From positions 1 through 34,521 of the forward strand of contig MU604067.1 in NCBI GenBank assembly GCA_025201845.1: a DNA stretch of 34,521 bases, read 5' to 3'. The notes below the pieces were generated by a model. That model was not told the origin of the DNA and made no database searches. It saw only the letters and a program-made list of their open reading frames with translations. Of this stretch, positions 24,938-34,521 are shown piece after piece; the first letter of the stretch is position 1; each line of letters starts with the position of its first letter. The DNA is from Martensiomyces pterosporus. Lineage: Eukaryota; Kickxellomycota; Kickxellomycetes; Kickxellales; Kickxellaceae. Both the position numbers and the translations under genes were made by a program.

Positions 24938-26155
24938 ATGCTAGCCACAGCGCGGCCGTTGCACAAGCTTTTGCTTGCTGCCCTGTCCCTCTGCCTCCTC
25001 ATTTCGATACTGGGATGCGCCGCCCTGGCTCAGGGTAAGTACTACATCTATCTACAACAGCGATTCCGCAGGTATGCTGCAAGGCACTCGCAAGCTCTAC
25101 TCCACGCAGCTGCTGGTGCCTTCGCCCCTTGGGCTTGTTCTGCAGCGACGAGGTTGAGGCCAAATCCTGCTCCCACCGCACTTTACACGGTGCAAGGCGC
25201 GCTGCCAGGTGCATGAATGGAGCATGTGCAAGCCCCTTGGCCATCTAGCCAGCTCGCATTTGGGTACCCAGCCAAGCTAAACCCGCAAAGGCACTTTTGC
25301 TCGCTTGTTGTAGACTCGAAGGGCGCCGCTGTTGCTAGCGCCGCCGCCGAGCCAGGAGGTACCAGCCCTGCAAATGCCAGCAGCGGCAGTGAAGGCAAGA
25401 GGGCCTCGAGTGAAGAGGCAAAGGGCGCAGACGGCCGCGACCTCACGATTAACCCCGGGGGAGGAGGCGCTGCTAACACCGCCAGCACCTCTCAGAGCCT
25501 GGCTCCCATTTCGCTCAGCGGCAGCAACACTGGACTCGGAATCACGCTCAATAACAACGGGGGCTCAACTCCATCCAAGACCAGCAGCTCCAGCTCGCCG
25601 TCGGGTTCCAGCTCGGGCTCGTCAAACGGCCAGCCGGGGCGCATAGTGATGAAGACGCCGCCCCAGTCTGTGGAATCGCCGCTGTTTGAAATCGCATCCA
25701 CGGTGAAGCTCCAGTGGGACTACGACAACAACATGAAGAAGCCTCCCTCGCAGATCACCATTCGTGGACAGATGCCTAGTGGATACTATCAGCCCGGAAC
25801 TACCAAGCCACTTTACTGGTACATTGCGCAAAACGTCAGCGCCTCTCCAAAGGCCTACAGCTGGGACACAGTCACCGAGAGCCCGCCTGGGTATACGCTG
25901 AGAGAGGGCACTGGGTACAAGCTGTACATCTACGATAGCGACATCGGGTGGGACAACAGCACCCATGTGTATCCCGGAAAGCTGTTCCAGTTCATGCTCC
26001 CGTTCTCCATGTACAACTCGCGCTATGCCCAGTCGAACGATGGCGTGCCAAAGAACTACAACCCCAATGCAGCCACCCACTCCGTTTCAGCCTCGGTGGG
26101 CATCTGGACTGCAATACTGGCAGCTGCAGTCTCTGCGTTTGCCGTTTCGAGCTAG
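24938..26155 (+). CDS. secreted, probably GPI-anchored surface protein, array copy 3 (DUF7137-like)
   Basis: 312 residues from exons 24938-25034 and 25314-26155, with a 279-nt intron (GTAAGT ... TTGTAG) again in phase 1 just after the signal-peptide codons (...ALAQ). The linker differs from copies 1 and 2: Gly/Ser/Ala-rich, with a poly-Ser/Gly run before the domain. The domain keeps VKLQWDYDNNMKKPP, YSWDTVTESPPGY, YKLYIYDSDIGW and YNSRYAQSNDGVP. It lacks the Cys pair (ICG...CDW) of the other two, reading TIRG and LYWYIAQN there. The C-terminal hydrophobic segment (IWTAILAAAVSAFAVSS) fits a GPI signal. It is the most diverged array member. It is convergent with NTF2, 286 bp apart. Confidence 0.8.
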
Positions 26156-26441
26156 AGAGAATGCCCGCCCTCCCTTATCTTGTTTACCTCCTCCAAATAC
26201 ACAACGCATTTTTTTTTGCTGGCATTGAATTGTTGACTGCAGCTGGCCTTTGCAATAGCAGCGTCTTTTGCAGGTAGATTTAGGGGAAGAAACAATGTGA
26301 AAGACTGCAGAAAGGGGAAGCGTGCTCTGCTCCTGCTCTGGCTCCACTCCATTCCATTCCGCAAAACCCACGAAGCAGCGAGGAGCACAAAAGACAGGCC
26401 AAATAGGAAAGAGCGACTGGGTGGTTCGGGGGACAGCAAGA

Positions 26442-27258
26442 TTAGGCATAGTTGAGGCGGAAGATGTCGTTAAAAACAAAGAACCCGTTGTCCTCAACAA
26501 GCTGGAATGTCTGGGTGTACTGCTGGGGGTTGATCTCCTCGTCAATCAGGAGCTGGCCGGTAACAGTGATAACAACGGCGGTGACGTTGGGCAGCGAGGG
26601 CTGAGCGTCGATGGTGGTGATCTTGTGCGCAACCTTTTGGAACGGCAGCGACTACAGGGCTCGGCATACACGACAGAGAGTGGCAGGTGCTGTTTAGTGC
26701 AAGTGCCGCGATGCAAGCTCGCATTGGCGTGTGCGTGCGGCACGTGCATGCATAGGATGCTGCTTGTTGACAAAAGCCATGTATAAAGTGAGACGACGCT
26801 TCTCACACCAGCCATGCAAGCCATATTAAAGATATCCCAGAGTGGAAGAGAGCGGGTGACCACCATCTCTACAGTGGCCGCAACTGCTCCCCTATTGCAC
26901 TTACCGCAAGCTTCTCGACGATGTTCTTGGCGCCCTGGAACTGCTGGCCCTCCCACGACATCATCGACACGTCCCTCTACAGTGGAAGAGAACAGGCAAG
27001 CGGCACGCGTGTTAATAAGTGTTAGCACAGGAATGCATAAAGAAGCACCCAAGTTCCCGGGCTTCAGTGGCCTTTCGGCTTTGGAGGAGAGCACATGGAA
27101 CTTTGTGCCTCTGCCTTCCAGCAGAGGGAAGAGCACGCACTGGCATCATGCTCGTTGCTCCAACATACGTAGAGGGGCTCGAGGCCGCCGCGGTTGCTGT
27201 CGAATGTGTTGTAGTAGTAATCGACAAACTGCTTGGCAATTTCGTTGATATCAGCCAT
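26442..27258 (-). CDS. NTF2: nuclear transport factor 2
   Basis: 123-residue NTF2, the homodimer that carries Ran-GDP into the nucleus and binds FxFG nucleoporins. Three exons on the minus strand: 27258-27169 (30 codons), 26976-26905 (24 codons) and 26651-26442 (69 codons plus stop). Both introns (192 and 253 nt) are phase 0, with GTATGT/GTAAGT donors and TGTAG acceptors. The spliced protein reads MADINEIAKQFVDYYYNTFD, then RDVSMMSWEGQQFQGAKNIV, then SLPFQKVAHKITTIDAQPS and ends FNDIFRLNYA, matching yeast and human NTF2 along its length. The Trp of SMMSWEGQQFQG and the acidic IDEEIN loop are in the usual places. It is divergent from UPF1. Confidence 0.96.
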
Positions 27259-27842
27259 GTCTGTGGTTGCGGTGCCTGTGCTGCTTTGTTCTGTCCTTGC
27301 CTCGGAGCTAGCCTTAAACGTAGAGCTGCGCGCGTCAACTGCAGAAAAAGGAAAAGCGAATCACTCAAGTACGGAGAATGACAAGGAAAAGGAGAGGCAG
27401 GCACAGGCGGCGGAGCGAGCGGCGGCTATTAGGCACGGCAGCAGCATGCTCTGCGCTTGCCTGGCTGCTGGAAAATGCGAGTGAGCCTTAGCGAGCTGCT
27501 CTATGCAGGGAGGCGGGGCTGTCAAGCGACTCGGCAATTTTTTTATAGGCAGCGTTCCGAACCGCAGCCGATGAGCTGGCTCTGGCATTTAGAGAGCAAG
27601 GCTGGATGCCCGTCCTCCCTCTCTACCTTTCCTGCCCACTCTGCTCGCTATAAAGCGCCAACAGCTATATTTCCCACATTATTGTTTGCCCTTGTCTGGC
27701 CTTTTTTGCTTCGACAAGGACAGAGCAGAAAGCAAGCGTTATCCACAGCCTCTTCCTTTAGGGAGCATACTTTGCGTGAGCTGCTCCAGAGACAAAGAAA
27801 GGAAACAAGACCCGAGCACAGCCCAGCACTTGAATTTCCTAC
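27259..27842. promoter_or_regulatory. divergent intergenic region, NTF2 / UPF1
   Basis: 584 bp holding both promoters. The NTF2 side is purine-rich on the plus strand (pyrimidine-rich leader on the coding strand). The UPF1 side has a T tract near 27539-27545. No gene or CGGCTCG heptamer is present. Confidence 0.4.
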
Positions 27843-30800
27843 ATGGACAGCCAAGATTTCTACGCAGGCGATGCTGGCAACACTCAGGCTTCCTACTATG
27901 ATTACAGCGAGTATGCCGGCGAGTCCCAGTCCCAGCTGCACCCGCCCTTGAGCCAGGATCACGGCAGCCGCAGCGGCGACGACGATATTGAGGAGCTGCA
28001 ATTCTCCCAGCTGTCGATAGGCGACACAGCCAGCCCTGTCTATAGCAGCGACGACAGCGACAGCGACGATGGCGCAGCGGACGAGAGCCTCCCAGAGCAC
28101 GCGTGTGCCTACTGTGGCATCCACGACGAGAACAGCGTTGCGAAATGCCTGTCTTGCAAGAAATGGTTTTGCAATTCGCGTGGAAACACCTCTAGCTCGC
28201 ATATCATCTGGCATCTCGTGAGCGCACACCACAAGGAGGTCCAGCTCCACCCAGAGAGCCCTCTGGGCGATACCACGCTGGAGTGCTACAACTGTGGCGT
28301 TCGCAATGTGTTCTCCCTGGGGTTCATTCCAGCCAAGAGCGACACTGTGGTTGTGATTCTGTGCCGCCCCTGTGCCTCGGCTCCTTCGTCCAAGGACGTC
28401 ATGTGGGATGCTAGCCAGTGGCAGACGCTTATTCACGATCGCCAGCTCATCAGCTGGCTGGTCAAGGTACCGTCAACCAAGGATCAGCTCAACGCCAAGC
28501 AGATCACGTCGCAACAGGTCCGCAGCCTTGAGGAAATGTGGGTGCGCAGCTCCGGGGCAACGCTGGACGACATCGAGAAGACCGACGCTGAGATCGACGT
28601 GCAGAGGGTGCTTCTTCGCTACGAGGATGCGTACCAGTACCAGAACATCTTTGGCCCACTGGTGAAGATCGAGGCCGACTACGACCGCCGAGTCAAGGAG
28701 TCGCAGACGCAGGACGGGGTCACCATTCGGTGGGACACTGGCTTGAATCGCCGCAAGCTCGCGTACTTCCAGCTGCCCAAGTACGAGCTCGGCGAGGTGC
28801 GATTGGCGATTGGCGACGAGCTCCGTCTTTCGTACTCGGGCGCGCTCTTCCGCGAGCCCTGGGAGGGCAGCGGCAACGTGATCAAGCTGCCTAACAGCAC
28901 CAGCGACGAGATTTGCGTCGAAATGGCCAAGATGGATGCGCCAACGGAGATCACACAGGACTTTTCAGTCGACTTTGTCTGGAAGTCAACTACATTTGAC
29001 CGCATGCAAAGCGCCATGAAGAAGTTTGCGGTGATGGAGACCTCGGTCAGCGAGTACATTTACCACAAGCTGCTGGGCCACAATATCGAGCGCGTCGAGC
29101 TGGACACAAAGCTCCCAAAGCGATTCCACGCCCCCGGCTTGCCCGAGCTCAACACATCGCAGATTGACGCGATAAAGTCGGCGCTCAAGAGCCCGCTTAG
29201 TCTGATTCAGGGGCCACCCGGAACAGGCAAGACGGTCACTTCTGCTACTCTCGTCTACCACCTGGCCAAGGCAAACATGGGCAAGGTCCTTGTCTGTGCT
29301 CCTAGCAACGTTGCCGTTGACCAGCTGACTGAGAAGATCAACCGCACTGGGCTCCGTGTCGTCCGCATTACTGCGAAGAGTCGCGAGGAGCTCGAGTCCC
29401 GCATCTCGCATCTCGAGCTGCACACTCAGGCGCTGATGAACGACACGATCCCTGAGCTGCAGAAGCTCCACCGCCTGAAGCTCCAGATGGGAGAACTCAG
29501 CATTCAGGACCAGAACCGCTACAAAAAGCTTCGCCATGAGTCTGAAATGGAGATTCTCAGGTACGCCGACGTTATCCTGTGCACTTGCGCCGGTGCTGGC
29601 GACAGGCGCCTGGCCAAGTTCCAGTTCCGCACTGTGCTCATCGACGAGAGCACACAGGCATCGGAGCCCGAGTGCTTGATACCGCTTGTGCTCGGTGCAC
29701 GCCAGGTGGTCCTCATTGGCGACCACCAGCAGCTTGGCCCTGTCATCATGAGCAAGACCGCGGCGTCGGCTGGGCTTAGCCAGTCCCTGTTTGAGCGCCT
29801 TGTTTTCCTTGGGCTTAGGCCCAACCGCCTTGTTGTCCAATACCGCATGCACCCGTGCCTGTCCGAGTTCCCTAGCAACTTCTTCTATGAAGGCTCGCTG
29901 CAGAATGGCGTCACCGCTCTGGAGCGCACACGCAGCGACATCGGCTTCCCTTGGCCCAACCCCGACAAGCCAATGATGATGCTGGTGTGCAACGGTGTTG
30001 AGGAGATTGCGTCTAACGGCACCTCGTATATCAACCGCGTCGAGGCGACTGCGTGCGAAAAGATTGTCACGCGCATGCTGAAGTCGGGACTCCAGCCTGA
30101 GCAGATCGGTGTCATTACTCCTTACGAGGGCCAAAGGAGCTGGGTTGTCCACCACATGGCGCAAGCAGGCTCGCTGGTCGGCGACCTGTACAAGGAGGTT
30201 GAGGTCGCCAGCGTCGACGCGTTCCAAGGCCGGGAAAAGGACTACATCATCGTCAGCTGCGTGCGCAACAACGAGCATCAAGGCATTGGCTTCCTGAGCG
30301 ACCCTCGTCGCCTCAATGTCGCCCTTACTCGTGCCAAGTACGGAATGATTATCCTCGGTAGCCCCAAGGTTCTCAGCAGGAACCCACTGTGGCACGAGCT
30401 GCTTTCTTACTACAAGCTCAACAGTGTTCTTGTCGAAGGCCAGCTGAGCAACCTCGTCCAAAGCGCCGTTCGCCTGAGCAACCCGCGCAGACCCAAAGCT
30501 AGCCAGCAGCTAGGCGGGCGTGGGGGCTTGCTCATGCAGAACGGCGCCGCTGCCGGTGCTGCCAGTAGCAGCCGCTTGGCTCAGCTTGTCGGGCGCAGCA
30601 CTATGCGCTACGTGCCTCCAGATCTTGAAAATGATGGGGCTCATGAGGCATTGGCAAGCGCTGCTAATGACATGTATGCCGCTGGAAAGGCAGGTGCCGC
30701 GGCGGCAGCAGCAGCAGGCATGCAGTCCAACTCGCTCTACAACAGCCACTTCAATGGCCCGATCACCCAAACGTCGATGTTCACGCAGTCGCCATATGTG

Positions 30801-31343
30801 GACCCAATGTCGAGCCAGTTCTCTCAGGCATACGGTCTGTCGTCGCAGCAGTTTACCCAGCAGGACACGGTGCTGCTGGGCACACGCGGCAACTCCAACT
30901 CTGCCACCAACACCAATGGCTCTGCGTCCAGGAATGGAGGTGACGCTGGCGGCGGGACTTCAACTGGTGGTGCTGCATCGCCTGACCCCAGCAACACGTT
31001 CAACCCTCGCTTGCATGCCTCAATTATGTTCAGCCAGAGCGACCGCGTCCTTATTGGCGACAACCCAGCACCTGGTAGCACGTCGGCGGCAGCAGCGACT
31101 AGTAACGGCAGCGGCCAAAAGGCTGTGGCCAGAGACGCAAGGTCTCCGCTACGTACCGACCAGACAGCCTACGGCAGTGGGTACATGCACTCGCAGCAGT
31201 TTTCGCAGGGCTTCTTGACGCAAGAGTCCGCTTACGGCGGCTACAAGGGCAGCCAGATCGACGGCATGGGTGCATCGCAGTTCTCGATGGGCGGCACCCA
31301 GTTTACTCAGGACTTCAACACGCAGAACTTTACGCAGTACTAG
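27843..31343 (+). CDS. UPF1: UPF1/NAM7-type RNA helicase (nonsense-mediated decay)
   Basis: 1166-residue superfamily 1 RNA helicase, the core factor of nonsense-mediated mRNA decay. An acidic SQ-containing N-terminus is followed by the Cys/His-rich zinc domain (from Cys88, [19 protein letters not shown], to about residue 190) that binds UPF2. Then come the 1B stalk region and the RecA domains: Walker A GPPGTGKT (457-464), the DEST Walker B (from Asp601), [29 protein letters not shown] and [11 protein letters not shown] (about 825-835). The C-terminal 250 residues are Ser/Gly/Gln-rich with many SQ/TQ sites, especially SQF/TQF repeats ending TQNFTQY. These are candidate SMG1-type phosphorylation sites, as in animal UPF1. 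The gene is a single exon. Confidence 0.97.
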   Translation: MDSQDFYAGDAGNTQASYYDYSEYAGESQSQLHPPLSQDHGSRSGDDDIEELQFSQLSIGDTASPVYSSDDSDSDDGAADESLPEHACAYCGIHDENSVAKCLSCKKWFCNSRGNTSSSHIIWHLVSAHHKEVQLHPESPLGDTTLECYNCGVRNVFSLGFIPAKSDTVVVILCRPCASAPSSKDVMWDASQWQTLIHDRQLISWLVKVPSTKDQLNAKQITSQQVRSLEEMWVRSSGATLDDIEKTDAEIDVQRVLLRYEDAYQYQNIFGPLVKIEADYDRRVKESQTQDGVTIRWDTGLNRRKLAYFQLPKYELGEVRLAIGDELRLSYSGALFREPWEGSGNVIKLPNSTSDEICVEMAKMDAPTEITQDFSVDFVWKSTTFDRMQSAMKKFAVMETSVSEYIYHKLLGHNIERVELDTKLPKRFHAPGLPELNTSQIDAIKSALKSPLSLIQGPPGTGKTVTSATLVYHLAKANMGKVLVCAPSNVAVDQLTEKINRTGLRVVRITAKSREELESRISHLELHTQALMNDTIPELQKLHRLKLQMGELSIQDQNRYKKLRHESEMEILRYADVILCTCAGAGDRRLAKFQFRTVLIDESTQASEPECLIPLVLGARQVVLIGDHQQLGPVIMSKTAASAGLSQSLFERLVFLGLRPNRLVVQYRMHPCLSEFPSNFFYEGSLQNGVTALERTRSDIGFPWPNPDKPMMMLVCNGVEEIASNGTSYINRVEATACEKIVTRMLKSGLQPEQIGVITPYEGQRSWVVHHMAQAGSLVGDLYKEVEVASVDAFQGREKDYIIVSCVRNNEHQGIGFLSDPRRLNVALTRAKYGMIILGSPKVLSRNPLWHELLSYYKLNSVLVEGQLSNLVQSAVRLSNPRRPKASQQLGGRGGLLMQNGAAAGAASSSRLAQLVGRSTMRYVPPDLENDGAHEALASAANDMYAAGKAGAAAAAAAGMQSNSLYNSHFNGPITQTSMFTQSPYVDPMSSQFSQAYGLSSQQFTQQDTVLLGTRGNSNSATNTNGSASRNGGDAGGGTSTGGAASPDPSNTFNPRLHASIMFSQSDRVLIGDNPAPGSTSAAAATSNGSGQKAVARDARSPLRTDQTAYGSGYMHSQQFSQGFLTQESAYGGYKGSQIDGMGASQFSMGGTQFTQDFNTQNFTQY

Positions 31344-31983
31344 CCCCGTGAGTGCACGCAATGCGCCGAAGCAGGGTGCTGCAGCGGATGGTGCCGAAAC
31401 TAGCAAAGCAGCAGACGCACCTCCGCTCTTCCCCTTCTATGGCCGCTTCATGAACTCGACCACAGAAGTGGCAGTGAGTCACTTGAGGCCGATATGCATG
31501 CACCGATCTTGTGCGCTCCTTGCCACCTCGCAAGTGCATGCGATCCAGAGTGATACACTTGCAGCAACCACTGCGCGGCTTTGCTACAAGCTTGCTCGGG
31601 CTCTTATCAGCATTCACGACTCGCAGCGCCAGCGCACCACACCCCCTATCGCCTGTCTTCTAACGGCAGCTTTAGCAAACAGTGCTGTGCCTCTCTAGAC
31701 GTGGACACCAATCAAGGAGCGCTTAATAATGACGACATCACCGCGGATGCTGGTAGATAAACACTAGTTAATATGCGGAGGCCTACTTCTTGCCAACCCG
31801 CGCCATTGCTTTTTTTTTTGGCTCATGTCTCACTTGAGCACACCTTTTCCCACTGCCTTCCATTCACCTTTCTTCTTTCTCCTGAGGCTTTCAATTTCCC
31901 AGCCTCCTTTTGACAACTACAGCTTTCCAGCTTTCCACGCTTTCGCGCTCCTAGTCAGACCTGCTCCCTGCTGCTTGCTTGAA
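31344..31983 (+). other. intergenic region upstream of the F-box gene
   Basis: 640 bp. The right 180 bp are strongly pyrimidine-rich (T tract at about 31810-31819, then C/T-rich), as in 5' leaders here. The open frame running through it is discussed under the F-box gene. No other gene is supported. Confidence 0.4.
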
Positions 31984-33729
31984 ATGCTTTCAACCAGCAG
32001 CCATGGAAAGCCAGTGGCGATGGCACCAGAGCGAGGTATCCCTCGCCCTCACACTGCTGAGCTCCCGCTCGAAGTAATGCAGCTTATTTGCCAGGCATCC
32101 GATCGTCAGGGTCTGCTCACCCTCCACCACGTCAGCACCTCATGGCGGCACCTCTCGCTTCCGTTTCTGTGGAAAGCCATAGAGATTAGCGAGTGGGAGT
32201 ACAAGTCCAGTGCTCTCGAGATACACTCGGCGTACAGCAAGTATGTGCAGGCCATAGAATACCGGCAGTACCAGCGGCGGCGCGGGCATTCGCACAACAC
32301 CCAAGCGATGGCCACTCTGCCAGCTGTCGATGGGAAAACAAAGACAGAGACTCTGTGCGAGTGGCTTGGCGCACGCTGGCCAGCCGTGAGGCGGGTGGAA
32401 ATCGGTGCCTGGCCGCCCTACAACGTCCACCGCGTGCAGGTAGCCATCGCAGATGCCTGTCCAAAGCTCAGCGTGCTCATTCTAGAGGGCGCAGCAGCAG
32501 CATGGGCTGATACGCTTCAGCGGGCGGTTACGCTGTACCCAAACATGTGCGGCCTTCATATCACGGAGGACAAGCGTGCGCTGCTGCCCCCAGCTGCCGA
32601 CGGGCCCTACCAGCAGTCAGCACATCCGTTCCGCTTTCTTGCGCAAAACAACGGCACACACCTCACGCATTTGACAGCGCCATGCCTCGTGGACTCGATT
32701 AGCCACTTGCTCCGCCACCTCCCCACCCTCCTTCCAGCCTTGGAATCGCTTGATCTGCGCCAGGTCGACGCCGGTGTGACAAACAGGCTCCACATCAACG
32801 TGCCGCCAAAGCTGACAGACTTGAAAATCAGCGGCCAGCACCCGCTCAGCATGCGTATCTTTGAAAACCGCCACGACGGCAATTCCTTATCTGCTGGGGA
32901 CAGACTTCAGCGTAGCGACTTGCTACTGCGTGAACTGGCACGGCGCTTGCATTCATTAACAGTCACGGGGCCCCGCAGCGAAGAGGCAGCAAGGCGCGAG
33001 TATGAGCAATTCTGGTCTGCTATCTTTCGGCACAAGTGGACATCACTCACAAGGCTGGTTGTGCCCGTTGCTCGGCCCGAATTTGGCATGCTGATCACCC
33101 AGCATTGCCCGGCGATGGAGTCACTGCGCTTCTTGCGTGCTGGAAGCGCCATCAACCGGCAGCAGAACGACCAATGGGTTGGAGAGCTAACGAGGTCACG
33201 AAGACTCTACCACCTCGACATTGCCAGCTCAAACAACGAGTACGAGGGGTGTGTTCTCTCATCCTCTTTGGCGACAGAGTTCAAGTGGCAAGCCCCATGG
33301 CTCCACACTTTGTATCTTTCGCGGCTCCATCTGTCCCTGGATTCCCTGGATACCCTTCTTCGCATGCTGCCATTTTTGCACACGCTATGGTTCACATTCG
33401 ATGCAACAGGTGACAGGATAGTAGAGCGTCCTCTGGCCATCGAATGCCGTATACGGTACCTCATCATCCATGCAATATGCACAGATGCCGAATCTCCGCT
33501 CACAAGTGCACCACCAGCCAGTGGCGTCGATAGTAGGGGGCTTGATGCACTGCCAGGCAGTGGCGGTGCTGTCTCTAGATCTGCAGCAGCCCTTGCCACT
33601 TGTCTACGGCACTTCCCATCACTCAGCAGGTGCAGGCTCCCTATGTTCACATTCCCTGACGAGCACAGGCACTGGCTGCAGTGCCAGCTCCCAACAATCG
33701 AGTTTAAGAAATATGCACCTCCATACTAG
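31984..33729 (+). CDS. F-box protein with leucine-rich-repeat-like region
   Basis: 581 residues from the ATG at 31984. An F-box lies at about 25-67 (AELPLEVMQLICQASDRQGL, then STSWRHLSLPFLWKAIEI), which would bind Skp1 in an SCF ubiquitin ligase. The rest holds irregular Leu-rich stretches (for example LPALESLDLRQV, LTDLKISG, LYHLDIAS, LDTLLRMLPFLHTLWFTF) like the degenerate LRRs of many fungal F-box proteins, so it probably recruits a substrate. The target is unknown. An upstream in-frame ATG at 31825 would add 53 residues, but these come from a C/T-rich leader and look like translated UTR. There is no intron. Confidence 0.75.
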   Translation: MLSTSSHGKPVAMAPERGIPRPHTAELPLEVMQLICQASDRQGLLTLHHVSTSWRHLSLPFLWKAIEISEWEYKSSALEIHSAYSKYVQAIEYRQYQRRRGHSHNTQAMATLPAVDGKTKTETLCEWLGARWPAVRRVEIGAWPPYNVHRVQVAIADACPKLSVLILEGAAAAWADTLQRAVTLYPNMCGLHITEDKRALLPPAADGPYQQSAHPFRFLAQNNGTHLTHLTAPCLVDSISHLLRHLPTLLPALESLDLRQVDAGVTNRLHINVPPKLTDLKISGQHPLSMRIFENRHDGNSLSAGDRLQRSDLLLRELARRLHSLTVTGPRSEEAARREYEQFWSAIFRHKWTSLTRLVVPVARPEFGMLITQHCPAMESLRFLRAGSAINRQQNDQWVGELTRSRRLYHLDIASSNNEYEGCVLSSSLATEFKWQAPWLHTLYLSRLHLSLDSLDTLLRMLPFLHTLWFTFDATGDRIVERPLAIECRIRYLIIHAICTDAESPLTSAPPASGVDSRGLDALPGSGGAVSRSAAALATCLRHFPSLSRCRLPMFTFPDEHRHWLQCQLPTIEFKKYAPPY

Positions 33730-34101
33730 ATGTAACATACTAGCAACAAGGGGTATTTCTAAAGCTGTGCTCCATGTTCATGCCGGTTTAACTTAAAGAC
33801 CCCACGGCTACACTTTGTAGTTTGAATGCCCATGTTTCAAATATGCCATGTTTGCGTCGCAGTAGCATATAAATAATGTGTGCAGCTATGGATAGCACAT
33901 GCAGCTGAAAATAGCAGATACATGCCGCAATAGACGGGCGGTATGGTAGACTTTTCCCAGCTCGCAGCCGAGTGCCTTCATTTACGAAAATTCCAAAAAT
34001 GTGCTGGATGTTGTATCACCAAATGCGTAATACCGAGTGAAGTGAAAAGAGAAGCAGTGTAAATGTTTAATAATAATAAAAAACTGGTTTTGTTGATGCG
34101 T
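33730..34101. other. intergenic region between convergent F-box and bromodomain genes
   Basis: 372 bp, AT-rich compared with its surroundings (for example the AATAATAATAAAAAA run near 34067-34082), consistent with two 3' UTRs. No gene is seen. Confidence 0.4.
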
Positions 34102-34521
34102 TTAAAGCTCTTCGTCGTCTTCAGATACGGTGACTCCACCATACACCGACGGCAATGCTGGGTGTGGCGGTGGGTGTGTGGGTAGGGTGACTGCTGGCTC
34201 AGGGACAGCGTCGACGACTGCTGCTGCGCTAGCAATCTGGAGGCCGTTATCGCTAGAGAATCCGCTGCCATTCGGGGGCTGCTGCTCTGCCAATGCCGGC
34301 TTGTCGCTGGCAGGGATGGCAATTCCGCCACCAGCTGTCTGCTGCTGCTGCTGCTGCTGCTGAAGTGCCATATTAAATGCAGCAGGCAGTGGCGACTGAG
34401 TGCCAATGGGCGTGCGGTAGCTCTCGCCAGTCACCTGCTCCAGCGCGTCCTCCAGCGCCTTCTGCATCTCGCACGCATCCTCGTACACCATCGACCCCTC
34501 CTCGTTGTACGTGCGTGCGTT
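34102..34521 (-). CDS. bromodomain protein, C-terminal part (truncated by window edge)
   Basis: 139 codons of a longer gene enter from the right edge in frame. The first residues, NARTYNEEGSMVYEDACEMQ, are the last helix region of an acetyl-lysine-binding bromodomain, including the Asn of the NARTYN motif that contacts acetyl-lysine. The pattern is closest to RSC/polybromo or SNF2/STH1-type bromodomains. After it come a poly-Gln run (8 Gln), Pro/Ala-rich low complexity, a His/Pro stretch and an acidic end, VSEDDEEL. The terminal 28 codons recur inverted at bases 1-88. The 5' part is outside the window, so domain count and exact orthology cannot be judged. Confidence 0.8.
   Translation of the reverse strand, partial: NARTYNEEGSMVYEDACEMQKALEDALEQVTGESYRTPIGTQSPLPAAFNMALQQQQQQQQTAGGGIAIPASDKPALAEQQPPNGSGFSSDNGLQIASAAAVVDAVPEPAVTLPTHPPPHPALPSVYGGVTVSEDDEEL
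34339..34362 (+). repeat. CTG/CAG trinucleotide repeat (poly-Gln)
   Basis: Eight perfect CTG units on the plus strand encode eight consecutive Gln (CAG) in the minus-strand bromodomain gene. Repeats of this kind often vary in length between strains. Confidence 0.9.

Noticed and set aside
28986..30461. 491-codon open frame on the minus strand
   Set aside because: It is antisense to the conserved helicase core of UPF1; the composition is that of a shadow frame with no recognisable domain.
31825..31983. 53-residue upstream extension of the F-box protein
   Set aside because: An ATG is present at 31825, but the residues come from a C/T-rich leader and precede no domain; kept only as an alternative start.
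1..34521. CRISPR arrays, tRNA or rRNA genes, transposons, telomere repeats
   Set aside because: I looked for spaced direct repeats, B-box-like GGTTCRA strings, transposase motifs and telomeric repeats on both strands and saw none.

Overview
The window looks like nuclear DNA of an early-diverging fungus. Genes are compact and spaced 0.2-1.3 kb apart. Introns are short, with GT...AG ends and mostly TAG acceptors. Conserved eukaryotic housekeeping genes sit beside genes usually missing from yeasts (a SCAMP, an Acinus-type SAP/RRM protein, a UPF0538/C2orf76 protein). The mix, together with an NRPS-independent siderophore synthetase, would suit Kickxellomycotina or another zygomycete-grade lineage. 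That placement is inference from gene content, not from a search. I see no rRNA, tRNA, CRISPR array, transposase or phage gene.

Layout. 1-88: the last 28 codons of a gene whose 3' coding end is repeated, inverted, at the right edge. 255-1991: UPF0538 protein (-) and mitochondrial ribosomal protein uL3m (+), divergent. 2357-4146: chaperonin subunit CCT4 (+, one intron). 4643-4888: small secreted Trp/Tyr/Gly-rich peptide (+). 5145-6089: unknown membrane protein (-). 6385-8286: IucA/IucC-type siderophore synthetase (-). 9606-11087: AVT/SLC38-type amino acid transporter (+). 11254-11550: second small secreted Gly/Trp/His-rich peptide (-). 12150-13466: Acinus-like protein (+, one intron). 13784-14911: SCAMP (+). 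15111-17990: ER glucosidase II alpha (-). 18532-19566: Dre2/anamorsin (+). 19766-20343: cyanase (-, one intron). 21218-26155: tandem array of three secreted, probably GPI-anchored paralogues, each with a signal-peptide exon. 26442-27258: NTF2 (-, two introns). 27843-31343: UPF1 (+). 31984-33729: F-box protein (+). 34102-34521: C-terminal part of a bromodomain protein (-).

The genes do not form one pathway. They group loosely into gene expression and RNA quality control (Acinus, UPF1, NTF2), folding and secretion (CCT4, glucosidase II, SCAMP), mitochondria and Fe-S assembly (uL3m, Dre2), iron and nitrogen metabolism (siderophore synthetase, cyanase, amino acid transporter), and cell surface or secretome (two small peptides and three GPI-type paralogues).

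The points most worth a second look are: a cyanase with Pro at the catalytic Arg position; a Dre2 with Asp at the first cluster-binding Cys; the three-gene surface-protein array; the two W/G/H-rich secreted peptides sharing one core promoter string; the fungal NIS siderophore synthetase; and the near-identical inverted gene ends at both edges of the window.
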